From contig UQFL01000009.1 of assembly GCA_900540305.1 (NCBI GenBank), positions 1 to 43,685 on the forward strand: DNA of 43,685 nucleotides. Reading direction: 5' to 3'. This document shows, one piece after another, positions 34,659 to 42,304 of the stretch. The first letter of the stretch is position 1. Each line of letters opens with the position of its first letter. The notes beneath the pieces were generated by a model that worked only from the letters and a program-made list of their open reading frames with translations, did no database searches and was not told where the DNA came from. Both the position numbers and the translations under genes were made by a program. The DNA comes from an uncultured Oscillospiraceae bacterium. GTDB taxonomy: Bacteria > Bacillota > Clostridia > Oscillospirales > Acutalibacteraceae.

Positions 34659-35600
34659 ATGTATAACTTTAAAGAATTTGTTTCAAGAGAAGACAGACTT
34701 GCAGGCGGACACAGAATGTGCGCAGGCTGCGGCGGTACAATCGCAGTAAGAAATGTTCTCAAAGCTATCAAACCGGGCGATAAAGCTGTTGTCGGCAACG
34801 CTACGGGATGTCTTGAGGTTTCATCCTTCCTTTATCCCTATACTGCGTATAAGGATAGTTATATCCATAACGCATTTGAAAACGCAGGCGCAACTATGGC
34901 AGGCGTTGAAAGCGCATATAATGTATTGAAGCGTAAAGGCAAGCTTGACGAAACATATAAATTCATAACTTTCGGCGGTGACGGCGGAACATATGACATC
35001 GGTTTCCAGTCACTTTCAGGCGCTATGGAAAGAGGACACGATATGGTTTATGTCTGCTACGATAACGGCGCATATATGAATACGGGTATTCAGCGCTCAT
35101 CGGCAACTCCTATGTTTGCAGATACAACAACTACTCCTGTAGGCTCTGTGTCAGACGGTAAACCGCAGTATAGAAAAGATCTTGCGGCTATTATTGCAGA
35201 GCATAAAGTTCCTTATGTTGCGCAGACAACATTTGTTCAGAATTTCAGAGACCTTCATGTAAAGGCAGAGAAGGCTATTTACACAAAGGGCGCGGCTTTC
35301 CTCAATATTATGGCTCCCTGCCCGAGAGGCTGGAGATATAACACTTGGGATATTATGGAAATATGCCGCCTTGCAGTTGAAACCCGTTATTGGCCTTTGT
35401 TTGAGGTTGTTGACGGCGTATGGACTCTTAACTACGAGCCAAGAAAGTATGTTCCGATTGAGGAATGGCTTGTTAAGCAGGGCAGATTCAAGCATATGTT
35501 TAAACCCGAAAACGAATGGATGATTGAAGCATTCCAAAAGGAAGTAGACCGCCGCTGGGATGAACTTCTCAGAAGATGCGATAGAAGAATGGGCGCATAA
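34659..35600 (+). CDS. porB: 2-oxoacid:ferredoxin oxidoreductase, beta (ThDP) subunit
   Basis: The 313-residue subunit binds ThDP: GDGGTYDIGFQSLSGAMERG (~108) and CYDNGAYMNTGIQRSSATP. It also holds cluster cysteines (HRMCAGCGGT near 19-28, TGCLEVSS near 48). The region after the ThDP motif is equally close to archaeal POR and VOR beta chains as I remember them, so the substrate stays open. Last gene of the operon, before a strong terminator. Confidence 0.93.
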   Translation: MYNFKEFVSREDRLAGGHRMCAGCGGTIAVRNVLKAIKPGDKAVVGNATGCLEVSSFLYPYTAYKDSYIHNAFENAGATMAGVESAYNVLKRKGKLDETYKFITFGGDGGTYDIGFQSLSGAMERGHDMVYVCYDNGAYMNTGIQRSSATPMFADTTTTPVGSVSDGKPQYRKDLAAIIAEHKVPYVAQTTFVQNFRDLHVKAEKAIYTKGAAFLNIMAPCPRGWRYNTWDIMEICRLAVETRYWPLFEVVDGVWTLNYEPRKYVPIEEWLVKQGRFKHMFKPENEWMIEAFQKEVDRRWDELLRRCDRRMGA

Positions 35601-35627
35601 TTCGAATTGACGTAATAGAATAAATAA

Positions 35628-35656
35628 ACGGCTGACTTTATAGTCAGCCGTTTTGT
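35628..35656 (+). terminator. Terminator of the oxidoreductase operon
   Basis: A 10-bp perfect stem ACGGCTGACT / AGTCAGCCGT has a TTAT loop, then TTTGTTTG. It lies between this operon and the converging minus-strand genes. Confidence 0.92.
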
Positions 35657-35664
35657 TTGTTGTT

Positions 35665-35982
35665 TTAAATTTTCTTGCCTGTTTCTTTATCTATCGGCTC
35701 GCACCAGCACATTTTGTTACAGTGTGGGCAGTAGAGTTTTTTTATATCGCCGCCATTGATACCGAAAATGACTTGAGCAGCGCTTGGGTTCAGTATATTA
35801 CCGCATTTTTTGCATTTCCACTCTATTTTCTTAACTTGAAGATAAAGCATAACTGCACAGGTTAACATAATAAGTGCGAAAAACACCCAAAACAAAATCA
35901 TTAGTTTTGCAAGTGCGCTTATTATCATCAGTATAACGAAAACGAAGATGAGAAGCAGGCATATATTGAATTTCTTTCTCAT
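35665..35982 (-). CDS. Small membrane protein with C-terminal zinc ribbon
   Basis: The 105-residue protein has two transmembrane helices (about 8-26 and 29-50) and a short C-terminal domain with two CxxC knuckles (CKKCGN and CPHCNK, plus a following Cys), forming a likely zinc ribbon on the cytoplasmic face. I do not recognise the family. It lies 11 nt downstream of the pyrophosphatase gene on the same strand, with no clear Shine-Dalgarno, so it may be read through translational coupling. Confidence 0.75.
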   Translation of the reverse strand: MRKKFNICLLLIFVFVILMIISALAKLMILFWVFFALIMLTCAVMLYLQVKKIEWKCKKCGNILNPSAAQVIFGINGGDIKKLYCPHCNKMCWCEPIDKETGKKI

Positions 35983-35993
35983 TTTAAATTCTT

Positions 35994-36527
35994 TTACAGC
36001 TGGAATCTTTTAATATATTCCTCAATACAGGACTGAATTATATTTTCTGCAACTTCTCTGTCCTGTACTTCTGTTACAGATGTGCTCTTGTCCTTTTCAA
36101 GGGTCTTGTACACTTCAAAGAAATGTCTAATCTCATCAAAATAATGAGAGGGAAGTTCGTCAATATTGTTATAGCAGTTATAGTTGGGGTCATTTACGGG
36201 AACGGCAATAATTTTTTCGTCCTTGCTTCCGCCGTCTTCCATAATAAGAACACCTATGGGCGAACACTCAACAATCGTCATCGGCTGAATCTGTTCACTG
36301 CAAAGCACAAGTACATCAAGCGGGTCGTTATCATTAGCATATGTTCTCGGAATAAAACCGTAGTTAGCAGGGTAGTGGGTAGAAGTGAAAAGCACTCTGT
36401 CAAGCTTGAGCATACCTGTTTCCTTGTCAAGCTCATATTTATTCTTGCCGCCCTTTGGAATCTCAATAACGGCATAAAATCTGTTTTTTCTTATTCTTTT
36501 TGGGCTTATATTGTGCCAAATGTTCAT
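35994..36527 (-). CDS. ppa: Inorganic pyrophosphatase, family I
   Basis: The 177-residue cytoplasmic enzyme hydrolyses pyrophosphate. It shows EIPKGGKNKYELDKETG, RVLFTSTHYPANYGFIPRT, the signature DNDPLDVLVL (~85-94) and VPVNDPNY. Many Clostridia use the unrelated family II enzyme or a membrane pump, so a family I form is of note but not unusual. GGAGGCG precedes the ATG and its promoter lies at 36558-36586. Confidence 0.95.
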   Translation of the reverse strand: MNIWHNISPKRIRKNRFYAVIEIPKGGKNKYELDKETGMLKLDRVLFTSTHYPANYGFIPRTYANDNDPLDVLVLCSEQIQPMTIVECSPIGVLIMEDGGSKDEKIIAVPVNDPNYNCYNNIDELPSHYFDEIRHFFEVYKTLEKDKSTSVTEVQDREVAENIIQSCIEEYIKRFQL

Positions 36528-36557
36528 AAAGAATCGCCTCCAAATGTTCTTTTGATA

Positions 36558-36586
36558 ATTTTATCATTTAATTTCTTTAAATACAA
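36558..36586 (-). promoter_or_regulatory. ppa promoter
   Basis: On the minus strand, TTGTAT (36586-36581) and TAAAAT (36563-36558) have a 17-bp spacer. The -10 lies within an inverted repeat TGATAA-aa-TTATCA. Confidence 0.55.
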
Positions 36587-36621
36587 TATATATTTGTATT
36601 TTGATATATTTTATTTAGAAC

Positions 36622-36666
36622 TTGAAACGCGCCGTTTTATAATATATAATATTTCCGCGGAAATAT
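36622..36666 (+). promoter_or_regulatory. azlCD promoter with 18-bp palindromic operator
   Basis: TTGAAA (36622-36627) and consensus TATAAT (36645-36650) have a 17-bp spacer. A perfect 18-bp palindrome, ATATTTCCGCGGAAATAT (36649-36666), begins in the -10 and covers the transcription start, so repression by a dimeric regulator is likely. No regulator gene is adjacent. Confidence 0.75.
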
Positions 36667-36681
36667 AAGGCGGTGATTGGT

Positions 36682-37386
36682 ATGAAATACAGTATGGCTA
36701 AAACAGTTAAATTTGCGTTTAAGAGGTCGCTACCCGTTTTATTTGGTTATCTTTTCCTCGCATCCGCTTTCGGCATAATGCTTTATGAAGCGGGTTACAA
36801 CTGGGTGTGGGCGATTTTTATATCTTTTTTCGTTTATGCAGGCTCAGGGCAGTTCCTGCTCGTTTCTCTTCTTTCGTCTGCCGCTTCTCTTCCCACAGTA
36901 GCAATGATGACGCTTTTTGTTAACTCACGCCATATGTTTTACGGTCTGTCGCTTATAGATAAATTTAAAAAAGGCGGCTGGCGTTATCTTTTTATGATTT
37001 TTACACTGACGGATGAAACATATTCCGTAAATGTATCTATCCCAAAGGTACCCGAAGGGGTTGACGAGCCTAAAGCACGCTTTTTAATCGGCGAGCTTGA
37101 CCATCTTTATTGGATTATAGGCTCGGTTATCGGCTCACTTGCAGGTCAGAATATTCCCATTGATTTCACGGGAATAGATTTTTCAATGACTGCGCTTTTC
37201 ACGGTTATATTTGTTGATTTAATCAGAGATACAAAAAATAAAATCTGCGGTGCGGTAGGAATTTTCTGCGCTTTTGTTTGCCTAATGATTTTCGGCGCTG
37301 ATAAGTTCCTTTTGCCGTCATTAATTTTGACAGTTGTGGCGTTGTCAGCCGCTAAACCGCTGTTAACTAAAAAGGAGGTGGCATAA
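36682..37386 (+). CDS. azlC: AzlC family branched-chain amino acid exporter, large subunit
   Basis: The 234-residue membrane protein has six to eight hydrophobic segments. It shows the AzlC/YgaZ marks: LPVLFGYLFLASAFGIMLYEAG near 20, FVYAGSGQFLLVSLL near 50 and LFVNSRHMFYGLSL near 80. With AzlD it exports branched-chain or analogous amino acids. The ATG at 36682 follows AAGGCGGTG; a GTG three codons earlier overlaps that site. The 3' end overlaps azlD by 1 nt. Confidence 0.93.
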   Translation: MKYSMAKTVKFAFKRSLPVLFGYLFLASAFGIMLYEAGYNWVWAIFISFFVYAGSGQFLLVSLLSSAASLPTVAMMTLFVNSRHMFYGLSLIDKFKKGGWRYLFMIFTLTDETYSVNVSIPKVPEGVDEPKARFLIGELDHLYWIIGSVIGSLAGQNIPIDFTGIDFSMTALFTVIFVDLIRDTKNKICGAVGIFCAFVCLMIFGADKFLLPSLILTVVALSAAKPLLTKKEVA

Positions 37387-37715
37387 TGCCTTTGTCAACA
37401 ACCTCTGCAATAATTATGATTGCCGTTGCCGCTGTGTGCACTTTTGCCACCAGACTTGTTCCGTTTGCTCTTTTCAGTAAAAAAGAGCCGCCCAAAGCTG
37501 TTAGATATCTCGGCGGTATTCTTCCTGTTGCTATTATAGGCGTTTTGATAGTGTACGGTATAGGTGATGTGCGTGATATGGGTATTTACGAGCTTTTACC
37601 TAAGCTTATAGCTGTCGGAGCAACTGCGGCAGTACACTTTTGGAAGCGCAATACGCTTTTGAGCATAGCTGTCGGAACAATAGGATATATGCTTTTAATA
37701 AACTTCGTTTTTTAG
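37386..37715 (+). CDS. azlD: AzlD family branched-chain amino acid exporter, small subunit
   Basis: The 109-residue protein has four transmembrane segments and the TFATRLVPFALFSKKEPPKAVRYLGGILPVA motif region, as in AzlD/YgaH. It is the partner of AzlC, made from a coupled TAATG start with GGAGGTG upstream. No terminator is visible after it; the sirtuin gene has its own promoter. Confidence 0.92.
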   Translation: MPLSTTSAIIMIAVAAVCTFATRLVPFALFSKKEPPKAVRYLGGILPVAIIGVLIVYGIGDVRDMGIYELLPKLIAVGATAAVHFWKRNTLLSIAVGTIGYMLLINFVF

Positions 37716-37719
37716 TTTC

Positions 37720-37748
37720 TTGACGGATAGATAACTTTATAATAGAAT
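37720..37748 (+). promoter_or_regulatory. Sirtuin gene promoter
   Basis: TTGACG (37720-37725) and TAGAAT (37743-37748) have a 17-bp spacer, 30 bp upstream of the ATG. Confidence 0.55.
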
Positions 37749-37777
37749 TATTCTAAAGATTATTTTCGGGTGATTTT

Positions 37778-38488
37778 ATGAATTTACAGGATATTATTAA
37801 CGAGAGTTCCCGTATTGTGTTTTTCGGCGGAGCAGGCGTTTCAACAGAAAGCGGTATACCTGATTTTCGCTCTGTTGACGGTCTTTATAATCAAAAATAC
37901 GATTATCCGCCTGAGGAAATTCTTTCTCATACTTTTTTTGAAAAGCATACTGAGTATTTTTTCAATTTTTACAGAGATAAACTTCTGTGCCTTGACGCTG
38001 AGCCTAACAGCGCCCATTTAAAACTTGCAGAGCTCGAAAAAGCAGGAAAGCTTTCGGCTGTGGTTACTCAGAATATTGACGGACTGCATCAAAAAGCAGG
38101 AAGTAAAAGAGTTTATGAGCTTCACGGCTCAACTCTCAGAAATTACTGTACCCATTGCTCAAAATTCTTTAGTGCTGAATATATACTCAATTCAGAGGGT
38201 GTGCCGCATTGTGACGAGTGCGGCGGAATAATTAAACCCGATGTTGTGCTTTATGAAGAAAGCCTTGATGATAAAACTGTTAATTCTGCTGTTAATGCCA
38301 TTGCGCAGGCAGATTGCCTTATTGTAGCAGGAACTAGCCTTGCCGTTTATCCTGCCGCAGGATTTATAAGATATTTTTCTGGCAAAAATTTTGTTCTAAT
38401 CAATAAAGCACCCACACCTGCTGACAGTATGGCTAATCTTGTTATAAGGGACAAGGTTGGGGTAGTTCTTTCCAAAATCAAAGTTTAA
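37778..38488 (+). CDS. cobB: NAD-dependent protein deacylase (sirtuin)
   Basis: The 236-residue sirtuin has GGAGVSTESGIPDFRS (~18-33), TQNIDGLHQKAG (~97), the catalytic His H116 in ELHGS, four zinc cysteines (CTHC and CDEC pairs) and AGTSLAVYPAA near 187. It removes acyl groups from lysine using NAD+. It is complete. The lipoprotein gene starts 12 nt later, so the two may be co-transcribed. Confidence 0.94.
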   Translation: MNLQDIINESSRIVFFGGAGVSTESGIPDFRSVDGLYNQKYDYPPEEILSHTFFEKHTEYFFNFYRDKLLCLDAEPNSAHLKLAELEKAGKLSAVVTQNIDGLHQKAGSKRVYELHGSTLRNYCTHCSKFFSAEYILNSEGVPHCDECGGIIKPDVVLYEESLDDKTVNSAVNAIAQADCLIVAGTSLAVYPAAGFIRYFSGKNFVLINKAPTPADSMANLVIRDKVGVVLSKIKV

Positions 38489-38500
38489 CGAGGTGTTAAT

Positions 38501-39388
38501 GTGAAAAGAATAATTTGTGTTTTAGCGGTAATTGCTGTTATAGCAACAATGTTTGCAGGGTGCACATCATCAAAAGCTAAAGACTATACGCTTAAAATCA
38601 CTTACGACAGTCATTATGACGGATATTCTGAAGAGGTTTATGCAGATTACGAAAAGCTTTATCAGGCTGTAATTAACGGAGACAGCACTGTATCTGTCAA
38701 TCCTGAGAATGTAGATGCACTAAATACTTTGTTTTATACAGGTTGTCCGCTTTCCGCTCTTGTTAGCAGTATGTCTTTAACATCGTCGGGAGACAGTATA
38801 AGACTTAAATATTCTCAGACACAAAGCGCACATAAAGAACTTGTTGAGAAGTTTACGCAGGAAACTGCCGAGATACTTTATGAATGCGGTTATGAGGAAA
38901 AAAGCGATAAGGAACTTCTCCTTAATTTATATACATACATATCAAGCAATATTTCACAGAACGAAGAAATAACAACTGCCTATGATACGATTATCGACAA
39001 AACGGGTTCTTCTTCAGGATATCAGGCTGCTTTTCAGTTCCTTGTTCAGCAAGCAGGATTTAAAGCGTCAAGAGTCTACGGCGTTGCAAGTACCGGCGCT
39101 CGTTTTCTTACAGAAGTAATCGTTGACGGCGAAGCATATTATTTTGACCCTTGCGAGGAGAACAATTATTCTCAGGGCAAAGGACTTTGCTGTTTTGGTA
39201 TGGGTGCGCTTGGGCTTGAAATGAACGGGCTCGGTAATGACATTAAATATTCCGATAATGAAAGCGTTGTTTTTTCAGAGGATTCGGGAAAATATAATCA
39301 ACTTTTCCAAACTATTACATATAAATATAAGGACGGTACCGTTACAGCAGAGAAAAAAAGCGGCGAAATTGTTGAAATTGCACTATAA
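38501..39388 (+). CDS. Lipoprotein with degenerate transglutaminase-like domain
   Basis: The 295-residue protein has a lipoprotein signal (basic start, hydrophobic ~6-18, lipobox FAGC with C21). A region at about 168-218 follows the transglutaminase-like fold pattern: SSSGYQAAFQFLVQQAGFKASRV, then FLTEVIVDGEAYYFDP. Where active members have Cys (GxC..Y) and His (HAW), this one has Ser and a hydrophobic residue; only the Asp is kept, so it is probably inactive and binding-only. It is exported and anchored to the outer face of the membrane. The start is a GTG with GAGGTG upstream. Confidence 0.7.
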   Translation: MKRIICVLAVIAVIATMFAGCTSSKAKDYTLKITYDSHYDGYSEEVYADYEKLYQAVINGDSTVSVNPENVDALNTLFYTGCPLSALVSSMSLTSSGDSIRLKYSQTQSAHKELVEKFTQETAEILYECGYEEKSDKELLLNLYTYISSNISQNEEITTAYDTIIDKTGSSSGYQAAFQFLVQQAGFKASRVYGVASTGARFLTEVIVDGEAYYFDPCEENNYSQGKGLCCFGMGALGLEMNGLGNDIKYSDNESVVFSEDSGKYNQLFQTITYKYKDGTVTAEKKSGEIVEIAL

Positions 39389-39560
39389 AAACGATTAATC
39401 GTAAAGTGTGAATTTCCGCTCACTGTTAAAACTGCACAAATAAAATGTAAATAATTTGTTAACATCAACTATATAATGTTGACTTTTTAAACAATGGAAT
39501 TATAATGTAGACGCAATGAGGAAATCTTTGTAAATAAATTGTTTAGGAGGCAGGTTATTT
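39389..39560. other. Intergenic stretch upstream of the mini transcription unit
   Basis: It contains a perfect 12-bp palindrome ACGATTAATCGT (39391-39402) just after the lipoprotein stop, AT-rich sequence, and the promoter of the next unit. I see no gene. Confidence 0.5.
39479..39506 (+). promoter_or_regulatory. Promoter of the 39.5-kb mini transcription unit
   Basis: TTGACT (39479-39484) and consensus TATAAT (39501-39506) have a 16-bp spacer. The transcript would start near 39513. Confidence 0.7.
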
Positions 39561-39629
39561 ATGTTCAAACTTCTTAAAAAGTGTGCTCACATCCTCGCCA
39601 CCGGCGATTTAGCCTATACGGTTAAATAA
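39561..39629 (+). CDS. Possible 22-residue peptide
   Basis: An AGGAGG site (39545-39550) lies 10 nt upstream of an ATG that opens a 22-codon frame starting MFKLLKKCAHILATGD and ending YTVK. The N-terminal half is cationic and amphipathic, with one Cys. It is too short for family assignment. The coding part overlaps the structured region, so either the peptide or the RNA could be the functional product. Confidence 0.4.
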   Translation: MFKLLKKCAHILATGDLAYTVK

Positions 39630-39655
39630 TCGGGTGAGCCCCAAAATCGACTTTC

Positions 39656-39687
39656 AATCCTTAAAGCATTAGCTTTAAGGATTTTTT
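39656..39687 (+). terminator. Terminator of the mini transcription unit
   Basis: A 12-bp perfect stem AATCCTTAAAGC / GCTTTAAGGATT has an ATTA loop and seven T residues (stem 39656-39682). Confidence 0.93.
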
Positions 39688-39710
39688 TGTTTCTTTTTAC
39701 CATAAAACCA

Positions 39711-39739
39711 TTGCCTTATTCTTAAAAATATGTTAAATT
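39711..39739 (+). promoter_or_regulatory. Promoter of the GPH transporter gene
   Basis: TTGCCT (39711-39716) and TAAATT (39734-39739) have a 17-bp spacer. The transporter thus seems independent of the mini unit upstream. Confidence 0.5.
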
Positions 39740-39777
39740 ATGTAGACGGGTAAAAAATTATGTATTGGGGTGATTTA

Positions 39778-42234
39778 ATGGCAGGCAATAATGCCAACAT
39801 AAAATCAAAAATCGGAGGGATAGTCAATAATGTCCGTTATTATTGGACGGAACCTCCGAGGGGCAGATTTATGAACTATAAGGAAATAGTATCCTATGCC
39901 GGAGGCGGTATCGGTTGCTATTTCATTATTTTGTTAGGCACGCAACTTTCAGTTTCAACAACTAATATGATTGTCGGCGGTGCTATCGGTATAGGCCCGA
40001 CTGACATGTATATTATTTACATAATTTCAACTTTAGCCGGTATTCCTTTGACGGGAATCAGAGCTAATATGGTTGATAACACGCGAGGGCGAGGGGGTAA
40101 GTACCGACCGTATTTGATTTCAATCGGTATACCTACAATTATAGTAGCCCTCGGATATGTTTATTTCCCTTATGACAGTTTACAGACATTGGTAAACGGT
40201 CAGATTTTCGGAAGAGAAAGCTATTATGTTATCAAATGCGCAGTAGTTTTGATTTTCAATTTGCTGTTGTCATTTTTCTATTCATTCTTTAATGATGCTT
40301 ATACAAACCTTATTCATGTTCTTTCTCCGAATACCCAGGAGAGAACGGATGTACTTGCAATAAAATCAGTAGTATACTCTTTAGCACCGTCAATTGCAAA
40401 TATCGTACTTCCGCTTATTGCACAAGTATTTACAAACGATGACCTTTACGATATAACTGTTTACAGAATTGCGTATCCCATTTTTGCAGCAGTCGGAATG
40501 CTCGGTACGGTTATTGTTTACGGAAATACACAGGAAAAAATCGTTCAGGCTAAAACTCACGCTGTTCAAATCGGATTTTGGGACTCTCTCAAGGAAGTTG
40601 CTAAAAACAAGTATTTCTGGATTATTTCACTTGCAGGATGGCTCGGATTCCTTGAAGGCGCTTACGGTAATATACTCACATGGTCATATACATACGGTCA
40701 CACAGCAACAGGTGCAGAATATGCACTTATTCAAACATTGACCGGAAATGCCGCTCTTTGGGGAATGCTCCTTGCTCCTTTATGTATTAGAAAATGGGGT
40801 AAAAAGAAAGTTCTTATCGGTGTTAACGCAGCAAATGTCCTTTGTATTCTTGCAATGGGAATTAATATGAAGAGTATTTGGTGGCTGTTTATATGCGTTT
40901 ATTTCAACTGGTTGGTAGGCGCGTTTGAACAGATTACTACTCCCGCAATTCAGGCTGACATCAGAGATTATCAGCAGTATAAATCAGGCGAGAGAATTGA
41001 CGGCATGTTCGCCGCAGTAACAACAATAGGCGGTATCATAACTCTGTTTACTTCAGGCGTTCTTCCGGCAGTTCAGGAAATGTACGGAATTAAGGACGGA
41101 AACGGTTATGAAAGCCCTTATGATATTCTTGATGTAACTACAGGTGAGCCGGGTCTTTTGTATAAAATGATGGGCGCCCTTATAATCATGGCGGCTGTCG
41201 GTGCATTCCTCAATATGGTTCCTTACTTCTTCTACGACTTTTCTGAAAAGAAGCAGAAATCAGTTGTCCGTGTACTTAAAGTACGCGCACTGTTTGAGGA
41301 CTACGGCAACAATGCGCTTGACAATCATCAGATAGTAGAAGCTATCGACATGGTTGAAGAAGCAAGAAAGATGGCTGAATCTGAATATAAAACAGTCAGC
41401 AAAGATTATAAGAGAATCAAGGATAAATCAGAGCGTAAATTGGCAAAAGAAGCGTACAAAGAAGCTATTACCTTTAATGAAGAAGTTGATATATCTAAGT
41501 TCGTTTGCGAAGAACTTGATAAATTTGACTCACCTTTATTCCAGTATCAGATTGATGTATATCAGGATATTTACGATCAGGGCTTAGAGTCTATTGTAAA
41601 TGCTTCTATTGAAAATCTCCGCAAGGAGCTTGAAAAGGCAAAAGCTATGCCGCATTCAACAGCTGACGCAAAAGAATTAAGAAAATTTGCTGTTCAGCTT
41701 GCTAAGAAAAAGATTTCAGCAAGAAAAGCTTATGAAAAATACTTCGGTTCTGTTAAAGCTTTTGTTGAACCGGATATGGCAAAACTTACTGCAATTTTCG
41801 ATAAAGAAGACTCAATTGAAGAAAAGATATTCGAGCTTGTAAGAGAAAAATCCGAGGCTAAGAAAGCCAATGATAAAGATAAATACAAGCAGATTCAGGC
41901 TGAAATTAAGAGCCTCAATGCTGAATTGAAGCTTGCAAGACGCACTGAAAAGAAATTGTTTGACGAGTTTGCTCAGTTCAACCGTGCGGCAAAGCCGTAT
42001 ATTGACGCAAGAAAGCTTCTCCTTCAGAAAGAGAATTATGCTCACTTTGAAGAGATTGCAGATCTTTATGATGAGGCTAAACTTAATGCTGATGCCGAGG
42101 ATAGAGAAAAAGAAGAGCTTGCAGCATTAAAACGCCGTGAGCAGGAAGCAGAACTTGAGGCAAAACGAGCTGAAAGATTAAGAAAAAAGGCAGAAAAAGC
42201 CGAGAAAAAATCTTCTAAAAAATCAGACAAGTAA
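39778..42234 (+). CDS. GPH-type MFS sugar transporter with long charged C-terminal extension
   Basis: The 818-residue protein has an MFS_2/GPH (glycoside-pentoside-hexuronide:cation symporter) body of ~12 helices over residues ~35-490, with the loop motif VDNTRGRGGKYRPYLIS near 102. A cytoplasmic extension of ~320 residues follows, very rich in Glu, Lys and Ala and predicted by eye to be long helices or coiled coil, ending in repeats of KKAEKAEKKSSKK type. Ordinary GPH proteins are about 450-500 residues. The extension is not the PTS EIIA-like domain of LacS. The ATG at 39778 follows GGGGTG; a frame from 39760 is less likely. Confidence 0.88.
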   Translation: MAGNNANIKSKIGGIVNNVRYYWTEPPRGRFMNYKEIVSYAGGGIGCYFIILLGTQLSVSTTNMIVGGAIGIGPTDMYIIYIISTLAGIPLTGIRANMVDNTRGRGGKYRPYLISIGIPTIIVALGYVYFPYDSLQTLVNGQIFGRESYYVIKCAVVLIFNLLLSFFYSFFNDAYTNLIHVLSPNTQERTDVLAIKSVVYSLAPSIANIVLPLIAQVFTNDDLYDITVYRIAYPIFAAVGMLGTVIVYGNTQEKIVQAKTHAVQIGFWDSLKEVAKNKYFWIISLAGWLGFLEGAYGNILTWSYTYGHTATGAEYALIQTLTGNAALWGMLLAPLCIRKWGKKKVLIGVNAANVLCILAMGINMKSIWWLFICVYFNWLVGAFEQITTPAIQADIRDYQQYKSGERIDGMFAAVTTIGGIITLFTSGVLPAVQEMYGIKDGNGYESPYDILDVTTGEPGLLYKMMGALIIMAAVGAFLNMVPYFFYDFSEKKQKSVVRVLKVRALFEDYGNNALDNHQIVEAIDMVEEARKMAESEYKTVSKDYKRIKDKSERKLAKEAYKEAITFNEEVDISKFVCEELDKFDSPLFQYQIDVYQDIYDQGLESIVNASIENLRKELEKAKAMPHSTADAKELRKFAVQLAKKKISARKAYEKYFGSVKAFVEPDMAKLTAIFDKEDSIEEKIFELVREKSEAKKANDKDKYKQIQAEIKSLNAELKLARRTEKKLFDEFAQFNRAAKPYIDARKLLLQKENYAHFEEIADLYDEAKLNADAEDREKEELAALKRREQEAELEAKRAERLRKKAEKAEKKSSKKSDK

Positions 42235-42249
42235 ATAATACATATTAAA

Positions 42250-42298
42250 CCAAAACCCCGTTTCGGCATATTATGATATATGACACGAAATGGGGTTT
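42250..42298 (+). terminator. Long hairpin at the start of the DUF3343 gene
   Basis: Arms AAACCCCGTTTCG and CGAAATGGGGTTT pair over 13 bp (one G-U) around a ~20-nt loop that can itself fold (CATAT/ATATG). It can act as a terminator after the transporter gene. The 3' arm contains the GGGG that serves the DUF3343 start, so it may also hide that ribosome site. Confidence 0.6.
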
Positions 42299-42304
42299 AT
42301 TATT

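Larger units (their letters stand above)
39513..39690 (+). ncRNA. Short structured transcript of unknown type
   Basis: A promoter and a perfect terminator bound a ~175-nt unit. It can fold into an outer stem GCTCAC/GTGAGC (39585-39590 with 39634-39639) plus a CC/GG pair. Inside is an 8-bp hairpin, ATTTAGCC-tatac-GGTTAAAT (39607-39627, one G-U). I do not match it to a known riboswitch or small RNA. It also encodes a 22-codon frame with a strong ribosome site, so it may be an mRNA, a regulatory RNA or both. Confidence 0.5.

Noticed and set aside
36123..36668. 181-codon plus-strand frame opposite ppa
   Set aside because: Antisense to a complete pyrophosphatase gene; its end runs into the azlC promoter and operator.
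39479..39690. Mini unit as a leader that attenuates the GPH transporter gene
   Set aside because: The transporter appears to have its own promoter at 39711-39739, after the terminator. Attenuation remains possible but is not the simplest reading.
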